37,705 bases of DNA from a virus. Positions 29,831-36,136 of this stretch are shown in pieces. A model generated the notes under the pieces. The model saw only the letters and a program-made list of their open reading frames with translations, was not told the origin of the DNA and searched no databases. Where the stretch lies: the IMG/VR virus record IMGVR_UViG_3300035188_000437, positions 1 to 37,705 of that record. One strand, 5' to 3'. The position numbers and the translations under genes are program-made. Each line of letters starts with the position of its first letter. Positions within the stretch are counted from its first letter, which is position 1.

Positions 29831-32103
29831 TTAACTATTTTACATCTCTTGCGCCGAAAGGCGAGACAGCGCTGATTGTCAAACAGATCGACACGGGCAA
29901 GCTGCACAAGGACGGTTCGCCTAAATACACTTGGCCGGCGTATCTGCCGAAGCACAAGCGTAAGGAAGGCGAGAGTTGGTTTCTCAACACCGGCTCGTTC
30001 ATCATGGATCGTATGCGCGACAAGCCGTCCGCCAGCGTGGCGAACTGCACGCATGTGCTGTTTATGATGCTGGACGACATTGGCACCAAGTCGAAGATTC
30101 CGTCACTAGAACCGACCGCTATCGTCGAGACAAGCCCCGGCAACTATCAATACTGGTATGCTTACAGCGACCAGCCGACCGTGGAGGAACATTGTGCAGC
30201 TCTTACCGCTATTGCTGAAGCTGGCTATACCGATCCTGGTGCTACTAACGCCGTGCGTAACTGTCGCCTGCCAGGCTCGGTTAACGTCAAGCCGGGACGC
30301 GACGCGTTTGTCTGTCGCGAAGTAGAGTTTCACCCAAAGAACGAATACACGCTCGCGGAAATTTGCACGGCGCTTGGCGTTACGCCGGCTGAGACTGGCA
30401 CTGCAAGACACGTCTCTTTTAGAGTAAAAGACACTGGCAATGACACAGTGCTGGCGTGGCTGAGCGAGAACGGTCTTGTTACGTCCGGCGTAAACGCCGA
30501 AGGTTGGTGCGGCGTCGTCTGCCCGAATCATGAAGGACACACAGATGGACAGATTGAAGCGCGATATAAGCCGCAGGATCGTTCATTCTGTTGCTATCAC
30601 GCTCATTGCGAGCATCTTGATAGCAAGTTCTTTTGCGATTGGGTATCGGAACAAGGTGGGCCGCGCGCTATCCCCGGCCTGCGAGACGATCTCATTGCCG
30701 ACTACACCAGCAAGATTAGTTCGCTGACGCCGACCGAAGCGTTTCCTGACGAGGCGGCGGTTCGAATTGCTGAAGTGGAGCGCAAGCAAGCGGGGCGCGA
30801 AGAACGCGCCACATGGCATAAACGCTTCGCTTATGTCGTCGATGATGACGGTTATTTTGACCATAAGACAGGTCAAGAGATCAGCCGCCGCGCGTTTAAC
30901 GCGATTTTCCGGCATGTCGAATGTAAGTCTACGGGCGAAAAACCGCGTCGGCTTGAGGCGTCGGTTTGGTATGATGAAAACCGCGAGGCTCAAAAGGGTT
31001 ATGTCTTGAAAGGCATGACCTACGCTGCCGGTGACGACTGGAAGGTTGCGCGCGATGGGCTCGTTTATGGCAACGTCTGGCGCGACGCCAGGCCGAAGGT
31101 CGAGAGCGCCGGTAATCCGCAGCTTTGGATTGACCATTGCCGGCGTCTCGTGCCGGACGAACGCGAACTTGAGCATATCTGGAACGTGATGGCCGTGAAG
31201 GCACAGCAGCCGCGCACGAAGATCAATCACGCGATCCTGCACGGCGGCAACGGCGGTATCGGCAAGGACACCATGTGGTATCCGCTGCTCTGGGCCGTTG
31301 GCGGCGAGCACATGAGAAACGTCGCGGTGATCGACAGCAATAAGATCAACAGCGATTTTGGCTACCATTATCAGACTGAGATCATGGTGTTAAACGAGCT
31401 GAAAGAGCCGGAAGCGAAAGAGCGCCGGGCGCTGGCGAACAAGCTCAAGCCGATCATCGCCGCGCCGCCGGAGATGCTGACGGTCAACCGCAAAGGTTTG
31501 CATCCGTTCGAGATGCCTAATCGGATCTTCATGCTGGCGTTCACGAACGAATCCATGCCGATCACGCTCGACAGTGACGACCGGCGCTGGTTCTGCGTCT
31601 GGTCTGACGCGCCGAAGATGACGCCGGAGGAGACGACGCGGATCTGGGACTGGTATAAGGCCGGTGGATTTGAGGCGGTTGCGGGCTGGTTGCGCGGGCG
31701 GGACGTGTCGCAGTTTAATCCGAAAGCGATTCCGTTTGCGACCGAATACAAGCAGCGTTTGATCTACACCGGCATGAGCAACGCGGAGAGCTACATTCAT
31801 CACCTTATCGAAAAGCAAGAATCGCCGTTCAAGACCGACATCATCTCTGGCCCCTGGCACATCATCCTTAAAGAGTTGTCACAGGCCGCGCCGGACAATC
31901 TGCGGACAAGGATCGTTCAGCCGGCGCTGTTTCATGCTCTGAAAGAGGCCGGATGGGTTGACAAAGGGCTTTGTAGCTCGCCTGAATATAAATCGAAGCG
32001 GCACATATTCGTGCGGCCTGACCTAGCGGCGTTGCCTAAAGCCAAGCTACGCAACATGGTCGAACCGGACTGGAAAGACAATGTCGTCCCACTTAAAGGT
32101 TGA
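29827..32103 (+). CDS. Bifunctional primase and SF3-type helicase
   Basis: 758 residues from ATG 29827 (AGGAAAG just upstream; a TTG at 29815 would add four residues). The N-terminal 200 residues resemble RepB/AEP-like primases: VLFMMLDDIGTKSK, ETSPGNYQYWYAYS, NAVRNCRLPGSVNVKPGR. A Cys/His-rich zinc site lies at about 226-270 (WCGVVCPNHEGH then FCCYHAHCEH). The C-terminal helicase has Walker A HGGNGGIGKD (472-481, Lys480), MVLNE as Walker B, and FTNESMPITLDSDDRRWF as the SF3/DUF5906 sensor. It should unwind and prime the fork for the polymerase. Confidence 0.9.
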   Translation: MINYFTSLAPKGETALIVKQIDTGKLHKDGSPKYTWPAYLPKHKRKEGESWFLNTGSFIMDRMRDKPSASVANCTHVLFMMLDDIGTKSKIPSLEPTAIVETSPGNYQYWYAYSDQPTVEEHCAALTAIAEAGYTDPGATNAVRNCRLPGSVNVKPGRDAFVCREVEFHPKNEYTLAEICTALGVTPAETGTARHVSFRVKDTGNDTVLAWLSENGLVTSGVNAEGWCGVVCPNHEGHTDGQIEARYKPQDRSFCCYHAHCEHLDSKFFCDWVSEQGGPRAIPGLRDDLIADYTSKISSLTPTEAFPDEAAVRIAEVERKQAGREERATWHKRFAYVVDDDGYFDHKTGQEISRRAFNAIFRHVECKSTGEKPRRLEASVWYDENREAQKGYVLKGMTYAAGDDWKVARDGLVYGNVWRDARPKVESAGNPQLWIDHCRRLVPDERELEHIWNVMAVKAQQPRTKINHAILHGGNGGIGKDTMWYPLLWAVGGEHMRNVAVIDSNKINSDFGYHYQTEIMVLNELKEPEAKERRALANKLKPIIAAPPEMLTVNRKGLHPFEMPNRIFMLAFTNESMPITLDSDDRRWFCVWSDAPKMTPEETTRIWDWYKAGGFEAVAGWLRGRDVSQFNPKAIPFATEYKQRLIYTGMSNAESYIHHLIEKQESPFKTDIISGPWHIILKELSQAAPDNLRTRIVQPALFHALKEAGWVDKGLCSSPEYKSKRHIFVRPDLAALPKAKLRNMVEPDWKDNVVPLKG

Positions 32104-32287
32104 CGCCTATCCGGTCTTTATGAACGTCTTGGCGAATTTAACCGATCAGCTTGATCTTTACCTTGACTGGGCGGCGACTCCGGGGGACGATGAGTGTCCG
32201 CCGGAGATCGTCGAGGGGCTATGTCAGGCCCATGAGACGGCCCGCGAGCTGCTGGAGGGCCTAGGCTATGGTCAGTCTCGTTCGTGA
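32081..32287 (+). CDS. 68-residue acidic protein, unknown
   Basis: Overlaps the primase-helicase gene by 23 bases. VFMNVLANLTDQLDLYLDWA then a Pro/Asp/Glu loop and IVEGLCQAHETARELLEGLG suggest two helices. It has no clear ribosome site and no known family. Its last 16 bases overlap a leftward gene on the other strand. Last gene of the rightward replication chain; I see no terminator behind it. Confidence 0.5.
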   Translation: MSSHLKVDAYPVFMNVLANLTDQLDLYLDWAATPGDDECPPEIVEGLCQAHETARELLEGLGYGQSRS

Positions 32288-32517
32288 TTGGTTGGTTGCC
32301 GCCTGTGCATTGCTGCTAGAATACGGACTCGGCGGCTTTCGTCTTGAACCTCGTCTAGCGCCCATTCGAGCGCGTTCCGTAGACGGGTGCTTTCATCGAC
32401 GGCCGCCGCTATAGTCCACTGGGCGCGTTGCCTGGCCTCGTTATATCCTTTAAGATAAGACTCAGATATTTCTTGCTGGAGCGCCTTCAGGCGGCGTTCA
32501 AACTCGGACTCGGTCAT
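32272..32517 (-). CDS. 81-residue coiled-coil protein, unknown
   Basis: ATG at 32517, read leftward: MTESEFERRLKALQQEISES then YLKGYNEARQRAQWTIAAAV and DESTRLRNALEWALDEVQDE. All helix, heptad-like, charged. A TTG six codons upstream is possible. Its ATG shares two bases with the opposite-strand gene that starts at 32516, so both genes read away from one CATG. It lies beyond the terminator that ends the leftward accessory operon, so it would need its own promoter, which I cannot see. Composition is coding-like; function unknown. Confidence 0.5.
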   Translation of the reverse strand: MTESEFERRLKALQQEISESYLKGYNEARQRAQWTIAAAVDESTRLRNALEWALDEVQDESRRVRILAAMHRRQPTNHERD

Positions 32518-32992
32518 GCCTAAAGGTTCCGTCAATTACATGTTCGCCCCTATAACACAAAAACAGAGGGAGGCGGAAGCCATGGACGCTGTGATGGACC
32601 GGCGAAACGCTATGCTGGCCCATACGGATTATTACGCCCCGACTGACGTAGAGAACTTTGGGCCGGCCATTGCCGACATCGCCAGCTATCAAGGCGTCCC
32701 CATGCCCGCGCCGGCGGGTAAGGGAGGCGTCTATCTGCCGCATCAATACACGGATTTGGTGGGGCAGTACTACATGGCCCCGGCTGACGCCGCCGTGAAG
32801 CGCCAAGCGTTTATGGATCGTTTTAGACAGTCTATGGCCGGCGTAATGCCTGGGGCTGCGCCTATCTTGCCGCAGAGCTTTCAGCGGCTGCCTGACGCTA
32901 CGTTTGCCGGCGGGCGCGATTATGTCGCGCCGCAAGGGCCAGAGTATGAACCGAGCGTTTTAAATTATCTTCGGGCGATGCTCGGATACTAA
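32516..32992 (+). CDS. 158-residue hypothetical protein (possible virion protein)
   Basis: From ATG 32516; ATG 32582 is an alternative with a far better ribosome site (GGGAGGCGGAAGCC before it), giving 136 residues. YLPHQYTDLVGQYYMAPADA, AVKRQAFMDRFRQSMAGVMP then GAAPILPQSFQRL and a Tyr/Pro-rich end are seen. There is no signal peptide or membrane span. The Pro/Tyr/Ala composition resembles small structural proteins, but no family is recognised. It is an isolated rightward gene between opposing units. Confidence 0.6.
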   Translation: MPKGSVNYMFAPITQKQREAEAMDAVMDRRNAMLAHTDYYAPTDVENFGPAIADIASYQGVPMPAPAGKGGVYLPHQYTDLVGQYYMAPADAAVKRQAFMDRFRQSMAGVMPGAAPILPQSFQRLPDATFAGGRDYVAPQGPEYEPSVLNYLRAMLGY

Positions 32993-33018
32993 AAAAGACC
33001 CCGGCGGGGGAGCCGGGG
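32991..33018 (-). terminator. Terminator of the leftward accessory operon
   Basis: CCCCGGC (32999-33005) and GCCGGGG (33012-33018) form a 7-bp stem around GGGGGA. On the minus strand it is followed by a run of six T (32996-32991 on the plus strand reads AAAAAA). It thus ends leftward transcripts 46 bases after the last accessory gene. The A-run overlaps the stop of the rightward gene, so it may also slow rightward polymerase. Confidence 0.85.
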
Positions 33019-33063
33019 CCAGTCACCATTGGGAGGAAACGTGCAGAAAGCACAAAAAGATTA

Positions 33064-33264
33064 TTAGCAGACGCCTTGGCCCATGTAAAGCAAGTCCAGC
33101 CGGCGCACGATCTCCATTTCAGTGAAGACGGGGCTCTCTTGCGCCCACGGCTCTACCGTGCGCCAGAACGCCCAGAGGGGTGGATTGACCTGATAGGCCG
33201 GCACGTCACGCGGCAGGTCAGGTATTACGGCCTGTATGGCCTGATATTGTTCCTCGAACGTCAT
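33064..33264 (-). CDS. 66-residue protein, last of leftward operon
   Basis: MTFEEQYQAIQAVIPDLPRD, then VPAYQVNPPLWAFWRTVEPW and AQESPVFTEMEIVRRLDLLY. Rich in Pro and Trp, with a mixed helix and loop look. No family that I can name. The ATG overlaps the stop of a membrane micropeptide ORF (ATGA). A strong minus-strand terminator follows. The gene chain and coding-like composition support it; function is unknown. Confidence 0.62.
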   Translation of the reverse strand: MTFEEQYQAIQAVIPDLPRDVPAYQVNPPLWAFWRTVEPWAQESPVFTEMEIVRRLDLLYMGQGVC

Positions 33265-33329
33265 TTCAGCCCCAACACCAGCTCGATTAAAACAGCGATT
33301 AAGATTGCCATGGCTTCACCTGTTTTCAT
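33261..33329 (-). CDS. Possible 22-residue membrane micropeptide
   Basis: MKTGEAMAILIAVLIELVLG then LK: nearly the whole peptide is one membrane segment. It starts inside the end of the DnaA-IV gene and ends on the ATGA of the next gene, so it fills the gap exactly as other genes in this operon do. The internal Met7 has AGGTGA upstream and would give 16 residues. Support is only positional and compositional. Confidence 0.35.
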   Translation of the reverse strand: MKTGEAMAILIAVLIELVLGLK

Positions 33330-33561
33330 AGCGTTTGATCCCGTGCATGATGGTCGTGTGGTCGCGCCCGCCTAGCACTTGTCCGATTAGCTGGAGCGGC
33401 GCGTTCAGCTCGTGCCTGGCGCGCCACATAATCTCGAACCGGGGCCAGATGACCCCTTTGCGGCGGTTGTGGCCGGTCAGGGCTTCGGTGGGTATGTTAT
33501 GATTCCGGGCTGTTTCCTCGATCAGCTCCCGAATCTCTTCGATCATCTCTTGCTTTTGCAT
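33316..33561 (-). CDS. Stand-alone DnaA domain IV protein
   Basis: 81 residues, almost entirely the DnaA DNA-binding domain. IRELIEETARNHNIPTEALT, then GHNRRKGVIWPRFEIMWRAR, and LQLIGQVLGGRDHTTIMHGI with GGRDHTTIMHG at 64-74, the DnaA signature. It has no ATPase. Such proteins could bind DnaA boxes in phage or host DNA, to recruit or block host DnaA or to regulate genes. Five DnaA-box-like elements lie 1.3-2.5 kb upstream of this gene. It overlaps the preceding gene by 65 bases. The start is ATG 33561; the ribosome site is weak. Confidence 0.87.
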   Translation of the reverse strand: MQKQEMIEEIRELIEETARNHNIPTEALTGHNRRKGVIWPRFEIMWRARHELNAPLQLIGQVLGGRDHTTIMHGIKRYENR

Positions 33562-33745
33562 GTTTTAGACTCTTGAACATGAAATTGAGCGCGTGCGCCG
33601 CCGTGACGACAGAACGCTCGTCAGCATAGGGCGCATGGATTTTCATTATGAGCGAGCCGTCGCGCCGATGCAGCGACAGCCCCTCTCCGACCTTCCAGCG
33701 GGTCATGACCCCACCGGGTTCGGTGTCAAGGTCAAGCCGGAGCAT
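33497..33745 (-). CDS. 82-residue hypothetical protein
   Basis: MLRLDLDTEPGGVMTRWKVG, then EGLSLHRRDGSLIMKIHAPY and ADERSVVTAAHALNFMFKSL. A beta hairpin followed by a helix; the last 22 residues overlap the DnaA-IV gene and are Arg/Asp-rich and probably loose. Its ATG lies inside the end of the gene upstream (14-base overlap). Met14 is an alternative start. No family is recognised; confidence rests on the operon packing. Confidence 0.5.
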   Translation of the reverse strand: MLRLDLDTEPGGVMTRWKVGEGLSLHRRDGSLIMKIHAPYADERSVVTAAHALNFMFKSLKHAKARDDRRDSGADRGNSPES

Positions 33746-33884
33746 GGCCGCGCTTCTCTAATTCGTTCTGGATGATCTTGGCGCGGTAATCGTCCTGCTC
33801 TGTCTCTAGCAGGATGTTAAGCGCCTCGTCGGACAGCCAGTGTAAGAGCTGGCTGAACTCAAAATAATCTTTCATGCGTGACAT
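33732..33884 (-). CDS. 50-residue hypothetical protein
   Basis: MSRMKDYFEFSQLLHWLSDE, then ALNILLETEQDDYRAKIIQN and ELEKRGHAPA, all helical. The start at 33884 is preferred because GGGGAG lies seven bases upstream and it begins two bases after the methyltransferase stop; a longer reading back to 33953 would run through the methyltransferase gene out of frame. Function unknown. Confidence 0.62.
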   Translation of the reverse strand: MSRMKDYFEFSQLLHWLSDEALNILLETEQDDYRAKIIQNELEKRGHAPA

Positions 33885-33886
33885 GG

Positions 33887-34435
33887 TTATGCTCCCCATT
33901 GTGCCGCCATCGCTTCCGCGACGCCTCCATAAGTGCGTGAACGTTCTTTCCATCTATCAGGGCCGGGCGGCATACGGTGAACACGCGCCGTGCGCCCCTC
34001 CACTATGTCCGTTGGCGTCAGAGGCGGGAGCCCCCTTAGCCATAGGCACGTAGCTTTCGTCTCGCCGTGGCCGAATTGCCAAGGCTGTATGATCTGGTCG
34101 GGCTTTCTGATTTTGCTGCTAATGATAGAGACGGGATTTTCCAGCGCTATGCGCGGGATCGGCGCGTCGAGCAACAGCCGCACGAAGTCCAGCGCTTCCG
34201 CCTGTTCTTCGCGTTTATCCTTGAACCAGCGCGCGCCGGACACGGCAAGATGCGTGCAAGGCGGGTGCGCTATCATCAAATCCCAGTCGTCGCCCAATAC
34301 GTCGCGCACGTCACCTTGATGGTGCGGGCCTGGCGTTTCAGACGAGAGCAAGTCGCATGACATGGCATAATGACCGCGCCGTGTGAATGCGTCCCGCACT
34401 GTCCCGCTAAACTCGCAAGCGATTAAAACTCGCAT
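33887..34435 (-). CDS. Short C5-type cytosine DNA methyltransferase
   Basis: 182 residues. MRVLIACEFSGTVRDAFTRR is the SAM-binding motif I, ending in an E-x-S-G variant. LMIAHPPCTHLAVSGARW (53-70) holds the PPC loop with Cys60, the expected nucleophile, and ALENPV (97-102) matches the ENV motif. The order fits C5 methyltransferases, but the target recognition domain is nearly absent, as in the short phage class whose activity is little tested. No restriction partner is present, so self-protection against host enzymes is the likely role. Tightly packed in the operon (TGATG with the gene upstream). Confidence 0.8.
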   Translation of the reverse strand: MRVLIACEFSGTVRDAFTRRGHYAMSCDLLSSETPGPHHQGDVRDVLGDDWDLMIAHPPCTHLAVSGARWFKDKREEQAEALDFVRLLLDAPIPRIALENPVSIISSKIRKPDQIIQPWQFGHGETKATCLWLRGLPPLTPTDIVEGRTARVHRMPPGPDRWKERSRTYGGVAEAMAAQWGA

Positions 34436-34530
34436 CAGAGCCCCCCTAGCAAGTGAATGAGGAAAAGGAACAGCGCGGGTATTGCCAGCGCTGCGCCGAT
34501 GGCGAAGGCTATCAGGTCACTCTTCCTCAT
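34435..34530 (-). CDS. 31-residue membrane micropeptide
   Basis: MRKSDLIAFAIGAALAIPAL, then FLFLIHLLGGL: a short basic start and one long membrane segment. ATG 34530 has AAGGA just upstream and overlaps the preceding gene by 14 bases; the stop overlaps the methyltransferase ATG. This packing, with a clear ribosome site, makes it a believable gene despite its length. The role is unknown; small phage membrane peptides often target host envelope or signalling proteins. Confidence 0.6.
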   Translation of the reverse strand: MRKSDLIAFAIGAALAIPALFLFLIHLLGGL

Positions 34531-34813
34531 AATCTTCCTTGCAGGCTGCATACACGTCACGGCTGGCGCATAGGATAGCCTCTATCCGTGCGAAGAGCGG
34601 ATCAGTCTGCTCTATGCAGCGGTCGGGCTCTTTAGCCTTGTCAGCGCTTATTGTGAGGTGTTCTAGCTCGATGTCATACGGGCCGGCAGCGTCGCCTGTG
34701 TCGCGGTCGCGCCCTTCCCATTTATAGGTGATGGTCGCAACGCCATAGGCGTATATCGCCATTCCCGGCCACGGCTGGAACTCATCAAGTTCATAGTCGA
34801 TATGGTAGGTCAT
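34517..34813 (-). CDS. 98-residue hypothetical protein
   Basis: MTYHIDYELDEFQPWPGMAI, then YAYGVATITYKWEGRDRDTG and AGPYDIELEHLTISADKAKE: an antiparallel beta sheet with a helical C-terminus (LFARIEAILCASRDVYAACK). Start ATG 34813 is set by GGAG six bases upstream and by the ATGA overlap with the gene before it; a TTG four codons earlier is less likely. Similar beta proteins with a YDIELExLxIxxD pattern occur in phage accessory regions. Function unknown. Confidence 0.65.
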   Translation of the reverse strand: MTYHIDYELDEFQPWPGMAIYAYGVATITYKWEGRDRDTGDAAGPYDIELEHLTISADKAKEPDRCIEQTDPLFARIEAILCASRDVYAACKEDYEEE

Positions 34814-34974
34814 TGGTTGCTCCAAACGTTTGTCCAGTATTCTTCGGCTGCGTTGTCGTAAACGTCGCGCAGGGTTAGCAGCGCGTCGCTTAGATATGTG
34901 GATTTGTTACTTGTGCGCGATAACAAGTCAATAAGCTCTAGTATTGCTTGCGCCTCTAGCTCTAGTTCGATCAT
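34810..34974 (-). CDS. 54-residue helical protein
   Basis: MIELELEAQAILELIDLLSR, then TSNKSTYLSDALLTLRDVYD and ends WTNVWSNQ. Two amphipathic helices. Both ends overlap neighbours as ATGA, the signature of translationally coupled genes. Its coding sequence contains one near copy of the 14-bp DnaA-box-like element (34897-34910). No family is recognised. Confidence 0.65.
   Translation of the reverse strand: MIELELEAQAILELIDLLSRTSNKSTYLSDALLTLRDVYDNAAEEYWTNVWSNQ
34897..34910 (-). repeat. Start-associated element, internal near copy
   Basis: Plus-strand TGTGGATTTGTTAC, one mismatch from copy 2, but inside the 54-residue gene and not before a start. It shows the element is not strictly tied to ribosome sites. 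Confidence 0.5.
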
Positions 34975-35423
34975 AGCGTAGCCCTCAAGAATTGACGCGC
35001 GATCATCTCCGCGTTGTCCAGCGACGCGATGGACGCGGCGAGCGACAATGACAGGCCGAACTTGGCAAGGAAGGCCGCCAGCTCGTCTTGCGGCACTTTG
35101 GCGATAATAGCGGCGGCTTGTTCTAGTTTAGCCTTCGGGACGCGCTTGCGCGGTATTGCGACGACTGGCGCCGGCTTGTTATGTGCCGGCCACCGATAAA
35201 CGCCATCGGTTTTTGTTGCTTCAGCCAAAATCACGGGCTTTAGCTTTTCATTGTAAATGCCGAATCGCGCCTCATAGGCTTTTTGTTCTTTTGATTTGTA
35301 ATTGCGAGCGCTCCCGCCGCGCACGCGAATGTTCGCGCCTTCTTGCGTGAACACGTTGCCGTGACCGATGTTAAGCATCGGGCCTTCCCATTTGCTTTCG
35401 CACCATGCTTTTAAGTTTGTCAT
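34971..35423 (-). CDS. 150-residue hypothetical protein
   Basis: Begins MTNLKAWCESKWEGPMLNIG and HGNVFTQEGANIRVRGGSAR; the middle (KSKEQKAYEARFGIYNEKLK, PVILAEATKTDGVYRWPAHN) is mixed; the C-terminus is Ala/Leu-rich helix. No named domain is seen. The ATG is preceded by AAGGA, which itself follows copy 1 of the start-associated element within one base. First gene of the lower, unbroken part of the leftward operon. Confidence 0.65.
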   Translation of the reverse strand: MTNLKAWCESKWEGPMLNIGHGNVFTQEGANIRVRGGSARNYKSKEQKAYEARFGIYNEKLKPVILAEATKTDGVYRWPAHNKPAPVVAIPRKRVPKAKLEQAAAIIAKVPQDELAAFLAKFGLSLSLAASIASLDNAEMIARQFLRATL

Positions 35424-35435
35424 GTCGTTATTCCT

Positions 35436-35449
35436 TGTGGATACGTTAC
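35436..35449 (-). repeat. Start-associated element, copy 1
   Basis: Plus-strand TGTGGATACGTTAC; read leftward, GTAACGTATCCACA, followed at once by the AAGGA site of the 150-residue gene. It differs at one position from copy 2. Its inner TATCCACA matches the last eight bases of the DnaA box TTATCCACA. Confidence 0.65.
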
Positions 35450-35477
35450 AAAATAGGCGACGCCGTGAAGCGCCGCC
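35449..35477 (-). terminator. Weak leftward terminator or attenuator
   Basis: Read leftward, GGCGGCG and CGTCGCC pair (one G-T) around an eight-base loop and are followed by TATTTTG. It lies between the 89-residue and 150-residue genes, directly before copy 1 of the start-associated element. The T-tract is short, so termination is probably partial, with the element restarting or controlling transcription. Confidence 0.5.
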
Positions 35478-35482
35478 TGTGA

Positions 35483-35752
35483 TTATGCTGCTTCTTCGTT
35501 CTGGCCGATAAGCATGTCGGCAATCTCGCGATAATTCACCCCATCAAGAAACGCCAGCGCATAGTCACGCGCCAATCCTTCCGGCGCGGTTTGTTCTATG
35601 ATCTCTTCGGCATAGTCGCGCAGGACAGACGCAAGTTCCCATCTGTCCATCCCGCGCCATCCCATATCGTCAACATCCATGCCGTCGAATATCTCCAGAT
35701 TGACCCGCCACGTCGCGTAGTTTGTCCAGCCGTTATAGGTATTGTCAGTCAT
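35483..35752 (-). CDS. DUF7249-like small protein
   Basis: 89 residues. YNGWTNYATWRVNLEIFDG at the start is the signature of a widespread small phage and plasmid family (NxWxNYxTWxVxLxxxN), which I recall as DUF7249. Helices follow: ELASVLRDYAEEIIEQTAPE, ARDYALAFLDGVNYREIADM. No function is established that I know of; members often sit in anti-defence or accessory regions. AAGGAG precedes the ATG, with copy 2 of the start-associated element just upstream. Confidence 0.75.
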   Translation of the reverse strand: MTDNTYNGWTNYATWRVNLEIFDGMDVDDMGWRGMDRWELASVLRDYAEEIIEQTAPEGLARDYALAFLDGVNYREIADMLIGQNEEAA

Positions 35753-35770
35753 CGTCGTCTCCTTTTGTTG

Positions 35771-35784
35771 TGTGGATATGTTAC
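35771..35784 (-). repeat. Start-associated element, copy 2
   Basis: Plus-strand TGTGGATATGTTAC; read leftward, GTAACATATCCACA. It lies ten bases before the ribosome site of the DUF7249-like gene and contains the TAA stop of the gene upstream. TTGTAA lies 17 bases before its TAACAT, so it could also serve as the -10 part of a promoter. Confidence 0.65.
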
Positions 35785-35927
35785 AGATACACGCGGTTTT
35801 TTACAATACGGCTACCGGGAAAATATGCTCTGATCTCCTTCCGATAGAACGAGAACTGCCCGATCTCGTCGCCTGTGCTGGCGTAGATGTACCAGATCTT
35901 TACCTTAGAGTTCTTACGCGTCTTCAT
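35781..35927 (-). CDS. 48-residue basic protein, first of leftward operon
   Basis: MKTRKNSKVKIWYIYASTGD, then EIGQFSFYRKEIRAYFPGSR and IVKNRVYL. Basic, with a beta-strand look. AAGGAGG seven bases before ATG 35927 is the best ribosome site in the operon, and copy 3 of the start-associated element ends two bases before it. Being first after the intergenic region, it is probably made early. No family is recognised. Confidence 0.65.
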   Translation of the reverse strand: MKTRKNSKVKIWYIYASTGDEIGQFSFYRKEIRAYFPGSRIVKNRVYL

Positions 35928-35941
35928 GTCATGTCCTCCTT

Positions 35942-35955
35942 TGTGGATATGTTAT
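35942..35955 (-). repeat. Start-associated element, copy 3
   Basis: Plus-strand TGTGGATATGTTAT; read leftward, ATAACATATCCACA, then AAAGGAGG. One difference from copy 2. It marks the left edge of the non-coding region. Confidence 0.65.
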
Positions 35956-36136
35956 CCTCTCACGTTTTTTGAGGGTCGTAAAGAGTTTTATTATGTTTTG
36001 CCCCATTTTGGGCGATTAATTGTGGATATAGTCGCGGATAGTTGTGAGATCGTCGTCGGCAATGCCCGCTCAACCCCAGGCGCGGCCTGCATATCGTCAT
36101 ATCGTCATGGGTGTAAGTACTGTGAGTTTTAGAATA

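Noticed and set aside
30583-31860. Minus-strand frames opposite the primase-helicase
   Set aside because: The plus strand carries all primase and helicase motifs; the antisense frames have no motif.
32498-32935. 145-residue minus-strand frame opposite the 158-residue gene
   Set aside because: Arg/His/Val-rich antisense composition; the plus-strand frame has better protein character and an internal strong ribosome site.
33041-33067. GTG-started 8-residue peptide (MQKAQKDY) after a perfect GGGAGGAAAC site
   Set aside because: Too short to support as a gene; the ribosome-like site may be chance or part of a lost gene. Noted because the site is very good.
35436-36034. Exact consensus DnaA boxes (TTATCCACA)
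   Set aside because: All copies have A in place of the first T (or another change), so they are DnaA-box-like at best, not exact boxes.
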